A DNA stretch of 64,000 bases from Clostridium sp. 12(A) (GCA_000526575.1 JAGI01000002.1:3105001-3169000); one strand, 5' to 3'; positions 46,739 to 56,380 are shown, counted from the stretch's first letter. The notes: generated by a model from the letters alone, not told the origin. Translations and numbers: made by a program.

Positions 46739-47758
46739 TTATTTGGTCTTAAAGGAACAGTTTACTACATTTGCTCCTACGATAACGTCTTTGTTCTTTC
46801 CGCCGTTGGAGATACATCCGCTAAAGTTGTGCTTACCGGAGTTTGGAGCCTTGGGGAAGTTAAAGTTTACGTTATTGTTGTTTCCGGTACAGTTCTTAAG
46901 GGTAACTGCTCCGGTATTGTTGTTCTGGTCAAAGCCTCTTGCCTTGTTGCCGGTTGCAACGCAGCCTTCCAGATAATGATTGTCAGCTGTGAAATTACCG
47001 CCAACCTTAAAGCCCTGTCCATTGCCATCGTACTTTCCGTTGTAGGAAGCTTCACAATTGTATAATTTTACAGCATTTCCTGCAGAGTAGAAGTCAAATC
47101 CGTCATCGGAGTTGTTTAAAGCGATACAGTTCCTAAACACGTTTCCAGGTCCAATGCTTAATTTGGCTGCAAAACCGTCTGCATTCTCGCCGTTTGTTTT
47201 CTTGTCATAGTTATAGGTGGAGGTAACCTTAGTGATCGTATTGTTAGATGCGCCATTGCTCATCTGAAGACCGGTATCTCCGCATTTTGTAATAAAGCAG
47301 TCTTTTACCTGGTTATTGTTGCCGCTGATGTGGATGCCGTTATCTCCGGCATTCTGAATGGTCAGGCCTTCAATATACCAGTAATCTCCTGTGATCTGGA
47401 AGCCACGGGAGCTGTCTGCGTATGGCTGGCTGGAGAAATCCACCACTGGCTTCTGTCCATTGTAGTTTACAATCTTAATGGGAGCGCTGGAGCTTCCCTT
47501 GGCACTCAGCTTAAAGGTAGTGGAAGAGGAATGGGTTCCTCCCATTAAGTAAATCGTGGTGCCTGCGGAGGCTTTTGAAATGGCCTTGTCAATGGTCTTA
47601 TAGGGCTTGTCCGCGGACTGACCGCTGTTGGAATCGTTGCCGCTCGTGGATACATAAAACGAAGATGCAGCGTTTGTAGTAAGCGGGCCAAAGTAAGCTA
47701 AACTTGCCACCATAAAACAGGTTGTGATGATACCGATAATGCTTTTTCTTTTTCTCAT
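46739..47758 (-). CDS. Secreted pectate lyase-like beta-helix protein (PL9-like)
   Basis: A 339-residue secreted protein with a Sec signal peptide (residues 1-30). A DUF1565-type N-terminus (FYVSTSGNDSNSG) leads into right-handed parallel beta-helix repeats. The NADGFAAKL segment (D194, K199) and NSDDGFDF (D218, D219, D222) match the catalytic lysine and calcium-binding aspartates of family 9 polysaccharide lyases such as Pel9A. It should cleave polygalacturonate outside the cell. The start chosen (47758) has AAAGGGG upstream; a longer frame exists but would precede the signal peptide. It is convergent with a sugar importer. Confidence 0.85.
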   Translation of the reverse strand: MRKRKSIIGIITTCFMVASLAYFGPLTTNAASSFYVSTSGNDSNSGQSADKPYKTIDKAISKASAGTTIYLMGGTHSSSTTFKLSAKGSSSAPIKIVNYNGQKPVVDFSSQPYADSSRGFQITGDYWYIEGLTIQNAGDNGIHISGNNNQVKDCFITKCGDTGLQMSNGASNNTITKVTSTYNYDKKTNGENADGFAAKLSIGPGNVFRNCIALNNSDDGFDFYSAGNAVKLYNCEASYNGKYDGNGQGFKVGGNFTADNHYLEGCVATGNKARGFDQNNNTGAVTLKNCTGNNNNVNFNFPKAPNSGKHNFSGCISNGGKNKDVIVGANVVNCSFKTK

Positions 47759-47985
47759 ATAATTACCCCTTTCTTTATATCTAGATTCCTGGCCAGTTAT
47801 TTGGTCCGGAAGATCCAGCTTAAAAATCACAAACCTGGAAAGTTAAGAATCACAAAGAAGCAGATGTTTGTGCATTATATATAAATTTATATTAGGTTAT
47901 TTACAAACGGTTGTCAATAATTAAATGTAAAATCTTGCCAATTATGCAAAAATGGAATACATATGTTAAAAAAGCGTAAAAAACA

Positions 47986-48035
47986 CGAAAAAAGCACGGA
48001 AAGATATCTGTTTTTAACAAATACCGTTCCGTGCT
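47986..48035 (-). terminator. Rho-independent terminator of the TSCPD gene
   Basis: Read on the minus strand, AGCACGGAA pairs with TTCCGTGCT around a large A/T-rich loop and a T run follows. It lies just past the 48054 stop codon. Confidence 0.82.
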
Positions 48036-48053
48036 CTAAATGGAGCTGTTTCT

Positions 48054-48305
48054 TTAGGAAGAAACCTGATCCTTGTATTCTTTTAATGCCTGGGAAAGCT
48101 GATCCGGACAGGACGTAGGACGAAATCCACACTGAATTCCTTCCAGTCGCTTAATCGCCTCATCCACATCCATTCCTTCCACAAGCCTGGATACGCCCTG
48201 AGTATTTCCTGAGCAGCCGCCGACGAACTGAACCTTAACTACTTTGTGGTCTTCTACTTCAAAACTGATTTCCTTGGAACAAACGCCTCGTGTTTTATAA
48301 TTCAT
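48054..48305 (-). CDS. TSCPD domain protein (TIGR03905-like)
   Basis: An 83-residue TSCPD-domain protein, the small cysteine-containing domain also found at the C-terminus of class II ribonucleotide reductases and in YdfZ-like proteins. The TSCPDQLS signature lies near residue 67, and further cysteines occur at GVCS, GGCSGN and IQCG. These could bind a metal. The ATG at 48305 follows GGAGG; a longer frame to 48347 lacks a good site. Single gene with its own terminator. Role unknown. Confidence 0.85.
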   Translation of the reverse strand: MNYKTRGVCSKEISFEVEDHKVVKVQFVGGCSGNTQGVSRLVEGMDVDEAIKRLEGIQCGFRPTSCPDQLSQALKEYKDQVSS

Positions 48306-48454
48306 GATTGGTACCTCCAACTCCTTATGCCTGTTACGTGTAAACAAACTAAATTATAGTCAAACCGTGAGGTGGTGTCAATAGCGCTTTTCAAACAGGA
48401 ATAAAGACGCTATAATATATATAATAGAAGAAATACAATAAAAGGAGGAATCAT

Positions 48455-49153
48455 ATGTTAGGAATCATCGGAGCCATGGATGTGGAAGTGGCAGAAGTAA
48501 AAAAATCCATGGAGAACGTAACCGTAAAGACCATCGCAGGTATGGATTTTTATAAAGGAATTTTAAAAGGAAAAGAAGCCGTTGTGGTACGCTGCGGGAT
48601 TGGAAAGGTGAATGCAGCCATCTGTACCCAGATTCTTGTAGATCAATACCAGGTGAGCGCAGTGATCAATACAGGAATTGCAGGATCACTCAAGAATGAA
48701 ATCAACATTGCAGATGTAGTCCTTTCCACGGATGTGGTACATCATGACATGGATGCAACCGGCTTTGGTTATCCTGCCGGACAGATTCCACAGATGAAAG
48801 AATTCTCTTTTGCGGCTGACGAGGGGCTTCGAAAACTGGCTTATGATTGTTGTAAGGAAGTTAATCCTGAGATTGGAGTTTTCATTGGAAGAGTAGTTTC
48901 AGGGGATCAGTTTATTTCCGACAGGGTTAAAAAAGAGTGGATTTCAAAAACTTTTGGGGGTGCATGTACGGAAATGGAGGGGGCTGCCATAGCCCAGGCT
49001 GCATACTTAAACCATATCCCATTTTTAATTATCAGAGCTATCTCAGACAAGGCGGATGACAGCGCAGATATGGACTATAGCGAGTTTGAACCGCTGGCTG
49101 TGAAGCACTCCGTAAACCTTATTTTAGCCGTTGCACAAAGGGTTTCATATTAA
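48455..49153 (+). CDS. mtnN: 5'-methylthioadenosine/S-adenosylhomocysteine nucleosidase
   Basis: A 232-residue nucleosidase of the PNP/UDP fold that cleaves MTA and SAH to adenine and the thioribose product. It shows GIIGAMDVEV at the start, NTGIAGSL, VVSGDQFI and the substrate-binding MEGAAIAQ, then RAISDKAD with the catalytic aspartate. Length is typical. AAAGGAGG precedes the ATG, and a TATAAT -10 sits at 48411. It recycles by-products of SAM-dependent reactions. Confidence 0.95.
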   Translation: MLGIIGAMDVEVAEVKKSMENVTVKTIAGMDFYKGILKGKEAVVVRCGIGKVNAAICTQILVDQYQVSAVINTGIAGSLKNEINIADVVLSTDVVHHDMDATGFGYPAGQIPQMKEFSFAADEGLRKLAYDCCKEVNPEIGVFIGRVVSGDQFISDRVKKEWISKTFGGACTEMEGAAIAQAAYLNHIPFLIIRAISDKADDSADMDYSEFEPLAVKHSVNLILAVAQRVSY

Positions 49154-49281
49154 GTTCAGAATCGAATCCTGGCAGGATTTGACGAACGATTCTAGGCTCT
49201 CTCATCTTCCCAAAGCCTTTCCGGGTGTTTATAATAAACCTATCACCCGGGGAGACCGGGCAAGAAAGGGGAGCTATTATT

Positions 49282-50223
49282 ATGCTGGAATTTTTACAGA
49301 CAGGCAAAGCGTTATACGTGCTCGCAGCATTTTGCGGTATTGGTGTTATCACCAGATGGCTGACACGTAACCTCTACAAAAGATTGATTAAAGAATCAGA
49401 TAACCTGACACTTACGAAGAATAAGAGTCTTCGTGCCTTTAAGCAGAAGACGGAATCTACATATCAGTTAAACCAGGGTATCCCAAGAATCAAGCCTTAT
49501 CTGGAGCGCCAGATGTATGAATTCAAATGTATGGGAGTCACACTCCACGGCTGGAACATATTCTCCAATCAGATGACACTGTGGTGTTTTCTGGTAGGCG
49601 GCGGTGCAGCCTTTGCTTCCTATTGGTATCGTACGGATCCGTACTATATCGTATTATATGGTTCCGTTGGAATTATGGCAGGACTCTTTACTATATTGGT
49701 AGAGCATGGCGCAGGAATTTCAGAAAAACGAATGCAGCTGTTTGCGGCACTTGATAACTATCTGGAAAATATCCTGATTTACAGGCTGGACCAGGAAAGA
49801 GATGATTTAGATGCAATGTCGGGTCCGCATTTGGAGCCCCGTGAAAATATAAGATCCATTTACTCCCAGGGAGGGAGAAATGCTGTAGAAGCAACCCAGG
49901 AGACCGAGTCAAAGCCGGATCGAAGAAGTGGACGGCAGAGACTAAAATCGGAGCGGCCGGAAAAACCAGTAAGAAACCGTCAGGTTGCCCAAATGGAGCA
50001 GTATGCCGATGAAATTGGTCCTCAAATGGAAAAGGTGGACAAGAAGTCCTCGGAGGCAGTGGGTTCCAGACGGGATGTAGATTATTTGAAACGAAGTCTG
50101 GAGCAGATTGCGGCAAGCCGGGAAAAGGAGAGAACCAGCCGGGCAGGAGAGGACTGGCTTAAGGATTTAAATCCCGAAGAATTAAAGTTAATTGGAGAGA
50201 TTCTTCAGGAATATCTGACGTGA
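49282..50223 (+). CDS. Membrane protein of unknown function (313 aa)
   Basis: I do not recognise this protein. It has an N-terminal hydrophobic segment (about residues 9-26) and two adjacent membrane helices near 96-140. A long, highly charged, probably disordered C-terminal half (about 170-313) is rich in Arg, Lys, Glu and Gln and ends in an amphipathic helix. This suggests a membrane-tethered scaffold. The ATG at 49282 has GGGGAG upstream; the longer frame from 49225 lacks one. It lies between mtnN and pgi with no clear functional link. Confidence 0.78.
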   Translation: MLEFLQTGKALYVLAAFCGIGVITRWLTRNLYKRLIKESDNLTLTKNKSLRAFKQKTESTYQLNQGIPRIKPYLERQMYEFKCMGVTLHGWNIFSNQMTLWCFLVGGGAAFASYWYRTDPYYIVLYGSVGIMAGLFTILVEHGAGISEKRMQLFAALDNYLENILIYRLDQERDDLDAMSGPHLEPRENIRSIYSQGGRNAVEATQETESKPDRRSGRQRLKSERPEKPVRNRQVAQMEQYADEIGPQMEKVDKKSSEAVGSRRDVDYLKRSLEQIAASREKERTSRAGEDWLKDLNPEELKLIGEILQEYLT

Positions 50224-50333
50224 ACATTTGGCAGCCCCAGGAAAATCATGTCGCAAATGGATGAACTTTATGATATAATTTCCCTAAACAGGCAGTCAGC
50301 AACCTGAACATAAGGAAAAAGGAGATATGGGCA

Positions 50334-51680
50334 ATGGGAAATATAGTTTTTGATTATTCCAAAGCATCCGGCTTTGTTTCAGCAGAAGAGATGGAAAACA
50401 TGAAATCTGCAGTTATGTGTGCCAGAGACACTTTAACGAGCAAATCCGGAGCAGGCAATGATTTTCTAGGCTGGATCGATCTTCCGGCAGATTATGATAA
50501 GGAAGAGTTTCATAGAATAAAGAAAGCTGCAGAAAAGATCAAAAGTGACTCTGACGTACTGTTGGTCGTTGGAATTGGCGGCTCCTATCTTGGGGCTAGA
50601 GCAGCCATTGAATTTTTATCCCATAGTTTTTATAATGTTTTACCAAAAGGTTCACGTAAAACTCCGGAGATCTATTTTGTTGGAAACAGCATCAGCAGCA
50701 AATACATCCATGATTTAAAGGATGTGCTGGAAGGAAAAGATTTCTCCGTAAATATTATATCCAAGTCCGGCACCACGACGGAGCCTGCCATCGCTTTCCG
50801 TGTGTTTAAGGATATGTTGATTGAAAAGTATGGCCGTGTGGAGGCAAATAAAAGGATTTATGCCACCACAGATAAGAAGAAAGGAGCCCTTAAGAATCTG
50901 GCAGACCAGGAAGGTTATGAGACTTTTGTGGTGCCCGATGATGTAGGAGGCCGCTTCTCTGTACTCACTGCCGTAGGACTTCTTCCCATTGCGGTATCTG
51001 GCGCTGACATAGACCGGCTGATGGAAGGAGCAAACGATGCGAGAATCGCTGCCAAAGAAACTCCCTATGAGTCAAACGGCGCGCTTCAGTATGCAGCTGT
51101 ACGCAATATCCTTCTTAGAAAGGGCAAGACCGTTGAGATCGTTGCCAATTATGAACCAAGCCTTCATTATGTATCCGAGTGGTGGAAGCAGCTCTTTGGA
51201 GAGAGTGAAGGAAAAGACCAGAGAGGTATTTTTCCGGCTGCCGTGGATTTGACCACAGACCTCCACTCTATGGGACAGTTTATTCAGGATGGGGCAAGAA
51301 TTATGTTTGAAACCGTACTGAATGTCCAGGAATCTCCTGCAGAGATTCTTTTAAAGGAAGAAGAAGTGGATACAGATGGCATGAACTATCTGGCTGGAAA
51401 AAGCGTTGACTTTGTCAACAAGAGTGCCATGAACGGTACCATTTTGGCCCATACCGACGGCCATGTGCCGAATCTGGTCATTGATATTCCAAAACAGGAT
51501 GCATACAGCTTAGGCCAGCTCTTTTATTTCTTTGAGTATGCCTGCGGGGTCAGCGGATATCTTCTTGGTGTAAATCCGTTTAACCAGCCAGGTGTGGAGA
51601 GCTACAAAAAGAACATGTTCGCACTGTTAGGGAAACCTGGTTTTGAGAAGGAAAGAGAAGAACTGTTAAAGCGATTATAA
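50334..51680 (+). CDS. pgi: Glucose-6-phosphate isomerase
   Basis: A 448-residue isomerase of the short bacterial form that interconverts glucose-6-phosphate and fructose-6-phosphate in glycolysis. Sugar-phosphate-binding segments [12 protein letters not shown] and [10 protein letters not shown] are visible, with the catalytic glutamate in a [11 protein letters not shown] region and [11 protein letters not shown] near the C-terminus. AAGGAG lies nine bases before the ATG. A TATAAT at 50274-50279 could be its -10. Confidence 0.95.
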   Translation: MGNIVFDYSKASGFVSAEEMENMKSAVMCARDTLTSKSGAGNDFLGWIDLPADYDKEEFHRIKKAAEKIKSDSDVLLVVGIGGSYLGARAAIEFLSHSFYNVLPKGSRKTPEIYFVGNSISSKYIHDLKDVLEGKDFSVNIISKSGTTTEPAIAFRVFKDMLIEKYGRVEANKRIYATTDKKKGALKNLADQEGYETFVVPDDVGGRFSVLTAVGLLPIAVSGADIDRLMEGANDARIAAKETPYESNGALQYAAVRNILLRKGKTVEIVANYEPSLHYVSEWWKQLFGESEGKDQRGIFPAAVDLTTDLHSMGQFIQDGARIMFETVLNVQESPAEILLKEEEVDTDGMNYLAGKSVDFVNKSAMNGTILAHTDGHVPNLVIDIPKQDAYSLGQLFYFFEYACGVSGYLLGVNPFNQPGVESYKKNMFALLGKPGFEKEREELLKRL

Positions 51681-51697
51681 GGTATATGAATCTAATA

Positions 51698-51749
51698 CCG
51701 GTGTTTCGGCCTGAGCCTTTTGAGGTTCGGTTCGGGGCACCGGATTTTT
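51698..51749 (+). terminator. Rho-independent terminator of pgi
   Basis: A long hairpin is closed by CCGGTG and CACCGG, with further partial pairing inside, and ATTTTTC follows. Confidence 0.8.
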
Positions 51750-51861
51750 CATGTTATCTTATTTTCTTAAGCAATCGTTTAACAAAACTTAATTAGGAAA
51801 TAAGTGTAAGTTATGATATTATGGAGGAGTATCAAAAAAACATATATTTATGGAGGAAGAT

Positions 51862-52632
51862 ATGAAAAAGACATTAACCATGTTACTTGCTTTTGCAATG
51901 GCATTCTCTGTGACTGCCTGTGGAGGAGCAAAGAGCGCAAAGACCATTTATGATGAGGCAACCAAGAAGACCTCAGAACTGACATCTATGGATGTTACTT
52001 CCACAGTCAATACAGAGATGACTCAGGGAGAGCAAAAAACAGACATGAAGATGAATCTGGATATGAAGATTGCTGATATCAATACGGAATCCATGAGATA
52101 TTCCGCTTCCGGTACCACATCTGTCATGGGCCAGGATCTTGATATTTCCATGTATTACGAAAACGGATATTACTATATGACCTCCATGGGTCAGAAGATC
52201 AAATATGCCATGGATTTAGATAAGATGATGGAACAGGTCAAGCAGAGCACAGAAGGTGCAAGCCTGGATTCTTCTTATATGAAGGATATCACTGCGAAGA
52301 AGGACGGAGACAATCAGGTTATTACCTTTACCGTTGATGCGCAGAAGATGGATACCTATGTAAAGGATTTAATGAGCCAGATGGGAACTGATTTAGATGG
52401 CGTTACTTATAGCATCAAGGAAGTAAAGGGTGAGGCTACCGTTAACAAAGACGGTTATTTTTCAAAGTCAAAGATCAACATGTCTTTGGAAATGACAGCT
52501 CAGGGAGAAACCATTTCCATGGTTATGGATACCGACGCTGTTTATAACAACCCAGGCCAGGCTGTAGAGGTTACAGCACCGGATTTGGAAGGCTATACAG
52601 AAGTCGATCCAAGTGCTCTGGGTGGTCAGTAA
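51862..52632 (+). CDS. Putative lipoprotein, LolA/DUF6612-like
   Basis: A 256-residue lipoprotein. The signal peptide ends in VTACGG, with lipid-modified cysteine near residue 20. The mature part is rich in Met, Thr, Ser and Lys, and its alternating beta pattern (GEQKTDMKMNLDMKI, YYENGYYYMTS) resembles the LolA/LppX-like fold of DUF6612 lipoproteins. Role unknown, possibly lipid or hydrophobic ligand binding at the cell surface. GGAGGAAG lies just before the ATG at 51862; an ATG 12 bases earlier overlaps this site. Single gene ended by a strong terminator. Confidence 0.78.
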   Translation: MKKTLTMLLAFAMAFSVTACGGAKSAKTIYDEATKKTSELTSMDVTSTVNTEMTQGEQKTDMKMNLDMKIADINTESMRYSASGTTSVMGQDLDISMYYENGYYYMTSMGQKIKYAMDLDKMMEQVKQSTEGASLDSSYMKDITAKKDGDNQVITFTVDAQKMDTYVKDLMSQMGTDLDGVTYSIKEVKGEATVNKDGYFSKSKINMSLEMTAQGETISMVMDTDAVYNNPGQAVEVTAPDLEGYTEVDPSALGGQ

Positions 52633-52639
52633 TCAATAA

Positions 52640-52675
52640 AAAAAGGCTGTCGCACATGCTGCGACAGCCTTTTAT
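52640..52675. terminator. Bidirectional terminator between convergent genes
   Basis: An 11-bp perfect stem AGGCTGTCGCA with TGCGACAGCCT is flanked by A-rich and T-rich tracts, so it can stop transcripts from both sides. Confidence 0.92.
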
Positions 52676-52938
52676 TCTTCAATGACCTGGATTTCCAAAA
52701 AGTCAAATTCTATATGCTCTATAAAATTATCCTGGGTGAATCTGGCTTTGGAGTGTTTTTTGAACTCCTGAATAGTGGCATCAAGCCACATGGGTTTTCC
52801 AAGATCAAACTGGTAGCAGATCTCTTCCAGAGCGTTAAATACCATAGTTGTCCGAGAAAGGTTGTAATCAGGATTGCAAATAACAGTATCCTTAAGGACC
52901 CTTGTATCTTTGATTAATTTTGCCCATATGCGAAACAT
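52672..52938 (-). CDS. Small protein of unknown function (88 aa)
   Basis: An 88-residue protein I do not recognise. It has no signal or membrane segment and looks like an alpha/beta domain with a hydrophobic C-terminal strand (IEFDFLEIQVIE). A GAAGGG lies about eleven bases before the start. It is convergent with the lipoprotein gene and shares its terminator. A forward frame over the same bases lacks a ribosome binding site and was not called. Confidence 0.7.
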   Translation of the reverse strand: MFRIWAKLIKDTRVLKDTVICNPDYNLSRTTMVFNALEEICYQFDLGKPMWLDATIQEFKKHSKARFTQDNFIEHIEFDFLEIQVIEE

Positions 52939-53106
52939 AACAAATTATCCCTTCTAAATGCAGAGGCTAAAACCCTTTGTTTTCGTGATGAAACGATTAT
53001 AACATTGTCTGAGGAAAGAGTGCAAGGAGGAAAATGACGGACATTGTAAAACAGTGAAATATATGATAGAATCTTGATAGGAAAAACCCAAGGAGGGAGA
53101 CTTAAG

Positions 53107-54198
53107 ATGGCACAACCCATTACGGATCAGGTTGGTTTTCTTGGAGAGGCCTGCAGAGCCGTCCAGGAGCTGTCTGCAAGCAGGAATCTGCTGGAAGAGT
53201 TCCATCAGGAGAAGAGACATCTGGAAAAGGAGCTGGAAGCAGAACGAAAGGCAGTGGCAGATGATATCAGCCTTACGATCAAAGAGAGAATTGAAGAGAT
53301 CGAGGGCACATATGACAAAGAGATTGCCAGGGAGCAGGATGCTCTAAGGAAGGTAAGGAGCAAACGGGAAAAGGCCAAGAATCAGGGAATCAAGGAACGG
53401 ATATTAGAGGAGACAGAGGAGCTTAAAGACAACAATAAAGAGCTGAGACAGCAGATGAAAGATGTGTTCCGGCAGGAGAGAGTTCCCGGCTTTTGTAACA
53501 GCCGGCTTTATTATGCCCTTTATATGCCTGGCGGTTTTCGGGAATGGCTCTTACTCATTACCACGTTTCTGATATTTTTTCTGGCCATTCCATCAGGAAT
53601 TTATTTTCTGCTACCAGAAAAAAAGCTATATTATTTAATTGGAATCTATTTTTTGACTATAGTTATCGTTGGGGGCATTTACATCCTTATTTATAACAGG
53701 ACGAAGATGAGACACCTTACTGCCTTAAGAAAAGGCAGGACTATCAGGGACCTTATTAAGACCAACGACCGGAAGATGAAGGTCATCATCCATTCCATTA
53801 AAAGGGACAGGGATGAGGCAGTTTATAATCTGGAAAAGTATGATGATGAGATCGCAAGGATTGAGCAGGAACTATCAAGTATCATGGAGAAGAAAAGGGA
53901 AGCCCTTAACACCTTTGATAAGGTTACAAAGACTATTATATCTGACGAAATCGCAGATGGAAGAAAAGACATCATATCAAAGCTTACGAGGGAATTTGAA
54001 GAGGCTCTGGCGAATGGGAAAGAGGCTGAGATCCGGGTAAAGGAGCAAACACTCTTCATCAATGACAATTATACTTCTTATATCGGTAAGGAGTTCATGA
54101 TACCGGAACGCCTTGATGAACTGGCTGATATGATTCGAATGGGTAAGGCTGCCACCATAAGTGAAGCCAAGGCCCTTTATAAGAGCCTTAAGGAATAA
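53107..54198 (+). CDS. Coiled-coil membrane protein of unknown function
   Basis: A 364-residue protein. The N-terminal coiled coil (about residues 20-125) is rich in Glu, Lys and Arg. Two membrane helices follow near 145-165 and 173-195. A second coiled coil (about 215-290) and a C-terminal helical region complete it. The even arrangement around a hairpin of membrane helices suggests a scaffold with both long arms in the cytoplasm. No enzymatic motif is visible. GGAGGGAG precedes the ATG at 53107. A terminator follows. Function unknown. Confidence 0.78.
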   Translation: MAQPITDQVGFLGEACRAVQELSASRNLLEEFHQEKRHLEKELEAERKAVADDISLTIKERIEEIEGTYDKEIAREQDALRKVRSKREKAKNQGIKERILEETEELKDNNKELRQQMKDVFRQERVPGFCNSRLYYALYMPGGFREWLLLITTFLIFFLAIPSGIYFLLPEKKLYYLIGIYFLTIVIVGGIYILIYNRTKMRHLTALRKGRTIRDLIKTNDRKMKVIIHSIKRDRDEAVYNLEKYDDEIARIEQELSSIMEKKREALNTFDKVTKTIISDEIADGRKDIISKLTREFEEALANGKEAEIRVKEQTLFINDNYTSYIGKEFMIPERLDELADMIRMGKAATISEAKALYKSLKE

Positions 54199-54205
54199 AA
54201 TGAAG

Positions 54206-54251
54206 GTGCAGGAAAACGCGCGGATGCGGTTGTTTCCTGCACTATTTTTTT
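54206..54251 (+). terminator. Rho-independent terminator
   Basis: Stem GTGCAGGAAA with TTTCCTGCAC closes a larger loop and is followed by TATTTTTTT. It ends the coiled-coil protein gene. Confidence 0.88.
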
Positions 54252-54340
54252 GCGATTTTTCCATGACGGTGGAGTGAATAATTCCATAAATCACGGCTTA
54301 TAATAGAACAGAGAAAATAAGGACAGCAAGGCAGGATATT

Positions 54341-54940
54341 ATGAAATTATGGGAAAGAATTGCGATCCGGAGCAACCGGGACGTTTTTTATTATGACACA
54401 AAGCATTCCTTTGAAGCAGAGGACTTTGCTTCCAGACTATACGATATGATCAGTATGGAAATGGAAAATAAGAAGGCAACAGGAGTCCTTTTTTTGTGCA
54501 TCGGCACCGACCGTTCCACGGGAGACAGCCTTGGGCCCTTAATCGGTTACAAGCTAAAAGAAAAAAGACTGGAGTTTTTAGAGGTCATTGGGACTTTAGA
54601 GCGTCCGGTACATGCCATGAATCTTGAGACCTACCAGACCATTCTTCGCTTAAGATATCCAAACTATGTGATTGTTGCAGTGGATGCCTCCGTTGGCAAT
54701 ATGGAGCACATCGGCTATGTGACTCTTGGCAGAGGAGCACTAAAGCCCGGTCTTGGAGTGAGCAAAGAGCTTAGATCGGTGGGAGACATTTTCATTACCG
54801 GAATTGTTGGAAGCTGCAGCAATTATGACCCTTTAATGCTCCAAAGTATCAGACTTTCCATCGTTATGAGAATGGCTGACTGCATCAGCCATAGTATTTA
54901 TCTTGTCGAAAAGTTATGGGAGAACACGTCCATGCTTTGA
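54341..54940 (+). CDS. yyaC: Sporulation protein YyaC-like (spore protease fold)
   Basis: A 199-residue protein of the YyaC/DUF1256 family, related in fold to the germination protease GPR. Family motifs are LCIGTDRSTGDSLGPLIG near residues 52-69, GTLERPVHA and VDASVGN. In Bacillus the gene is expressed during sporulation; its substrate is not established. It has no membrane segment. It lies 62 bp upstream of a LysM membrane protein, possibly in one unit. Confidence 0.9.
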   Translation: MKLWERIAIRSNRDVFYYDTKHSFEAEDFASRLYDMISMEMENKKATGVLFLCIGTDRSTGDSLGPLIGYKLKEKRLEFLEVIGTLERPVHAMNLETYQTILRLRYPNYVIVAVDASVGNMEHIGYVTLGRGALKPGLGVSKELRSVGDIFITGIVGSCSNYDPLMLQSIRLSIVMRMADCISHSIYLVEKLWENTSML

Positions 54941-55002
54941 CATGATTTTCGCCTATTGTATGCTATGATGCACTGGATTATAAAGAATAGCGGGGTGAGC
55001 CA

Positions 55003-56307
55003 ATGGGTGAATTATACAATCCGTACCCGAAGCTGCCGAAGAACATCAGGCAGATCGGGGAGCGGGATCAGATCGTAAAGCTATATGTCGAGGATTATGT
55101 CAATACGTATTTAAAACGTCTGTATCCTGTCGGAGGACAAGGGCTGCGGGTAGGCTTACTGCTTGGCAGTATGGAGCTTAATGATGGAACGCCTTATATC
55201 TTCATAGATGGTGCTTTGGAGATGGAGGATGTGACAGAAGCAGGAAAGGTAGCATTTACCGAGATTTCCTGGAAAAAAGCCTATCAGAACATGGAGCAGC
55301 TTTTCCCAAAGAGATCCATTCAGGGCTGGTTTTTATGCGGCAGTCCCGGAGACGATTTAACTCCTTTAAATTTCTGGAAACAACATATTCAGTATTTTGA
55401 AGGCACCAACAAGTTGATGTATTTAAGCAATGGAATCGAAGGAGATGAGACAGTTTACATAACTTCAGAAGACGGATTTTACAAGCTCCAGGGCTATAGT
55501 ATATATTATGAGAGAAATCAGATGATGCAGGATTATATGGTTCTGCGAAAGGATGTAAAACGTATCGAAACCGATACAAATGATAAGGTAATTGAAGAAT
55601 TCCGCAAGCGAATGGACGAACATAAGGATGAAGCAACGGACAGGCATCAGACCGCCGGGCTTCTCCGGGGCATGTGCACTGCCATGTCAGTCGTCATAGT
55701 AGCTGGCGGAATTGTTATGTTTAACAACTATGAACGGATGCAGAACATGGAAAGCGTCATTGTATCTGCCATTCCGGCTAAGGCCGAACAAATATTAGGA
55801 GGTGTCCAGAAAAAAGGGGGAAAAGTAGAACCAGGTGTCATTGTAGAAACGGTGGAAGCCGGCGTTTCTCCTACAACGGCAGTGAATAAGGAGACCATGT
55901 CAAACACTCCGCCAGGGACACAGGCAGGAGAAAGTCAGACACCCACAGAAGCTGCGGTAAGCCCGGAGACGGTGGAAGGTCAGGCAAAGCCGGAGGAGAC
56001 AAAGGAAAGCCAGGCCAGTGCAGAGACGAAAAAGGCACCGGAAGAGACAAGTGCAGCTTCCGCGGAAACGACCAAGGCTCCTGCCGGTGAAAGCAACGCA
56101 CAAAAAGAGACCAGTGCGCCTCCGGCTCAGACCAAGGAAGCGTCAGCAGCAGGAGCCAAGGTCCATGTGGTGCAGGAAGGAGAGACGCTTTACGGAATCA
56201 GCCTGGCAGAATACCATACGGTAAATAAGCTAAAGGAAATCTGTGAGCTCAATGGATTGGAGGATGAAAATAAGATTGTAGCAGGTCAGAAATTACTGCT
56301 TCCGTAG
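55003..56307 (+). CDS. Membrane LysM protein with N-terminal MPN/JAB-like domain
   Basis: A 434-residue protein in three parts. Residues 40-190 form a domain whose pattern (GLLLGSMELNDG, then GWFLCGSPGDD, then GFYKLQGYSIYYE) resembles an MPN/JAB domain but lacks the HXH zinc ligands, so it is probably inactive. A transmembrane helix lies near 223-243. A long Glu/Thr/Ala/Pro-rich linker follows, ending in a LysM domain (about 388-434, VVQEGETLYGIS and IVAGQKLLLP) that should bind peptidoglycan. The N-terminus is then cytoplasmic and the LysM outside. The MPN assignment is my inference. The next gene is DUF5711. Confidence 0.82.
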   Translation: MGELYNPYPKLPKNIRQIGERDQIVKLYVEDYVNTYLKRLYPVGGQGLRVGLLLGSMELNDGTPYIFIDGALEMEDVTEAGKVAFTEISWKKAYQNMEQLFPKRSIQGWFLCGSPGDDLTPLNFWKQHIQYFEGTNKLMYLSNGIEGDETVYITSEDGFYKLQGYSIYYERNQMMQDYMVLRKDVKRIETDTNDKVIEEFRKRMDEHKDEATDRHQTAGLLRGMCTAMSVVIVAGGIVMFNNYERMQNMESVIVSAIPAKAEQILGGVQKKGGKVEPGVIVETVEAGVSPTTAVNKETMSNTPPGTQAGESQTPTEAAVSPETVEGQAKPEETKESQASAETKKAPEETSAASAETTKAPAGESNAQKETSAPPAQTKEASAAGAKVHVVQEGETLYGISLAEYHTVNKLKEICELNGLEDENKIVAGQKLLLP

Positions 56308-56380
56308 AAAAAAAGAATGCTTTTCTCATAAAAATGATGTATACTACAACTATATATGGGCATTTTTAGGAGAAAACTGC

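Noticed and set aside
52714-52917. Forward frame opposite the 88-residue reverse gene
   Set aside because: It has no ribosome binding site and begins just past a strong terminator. The reverse frame has a plausible ribosome binding site.
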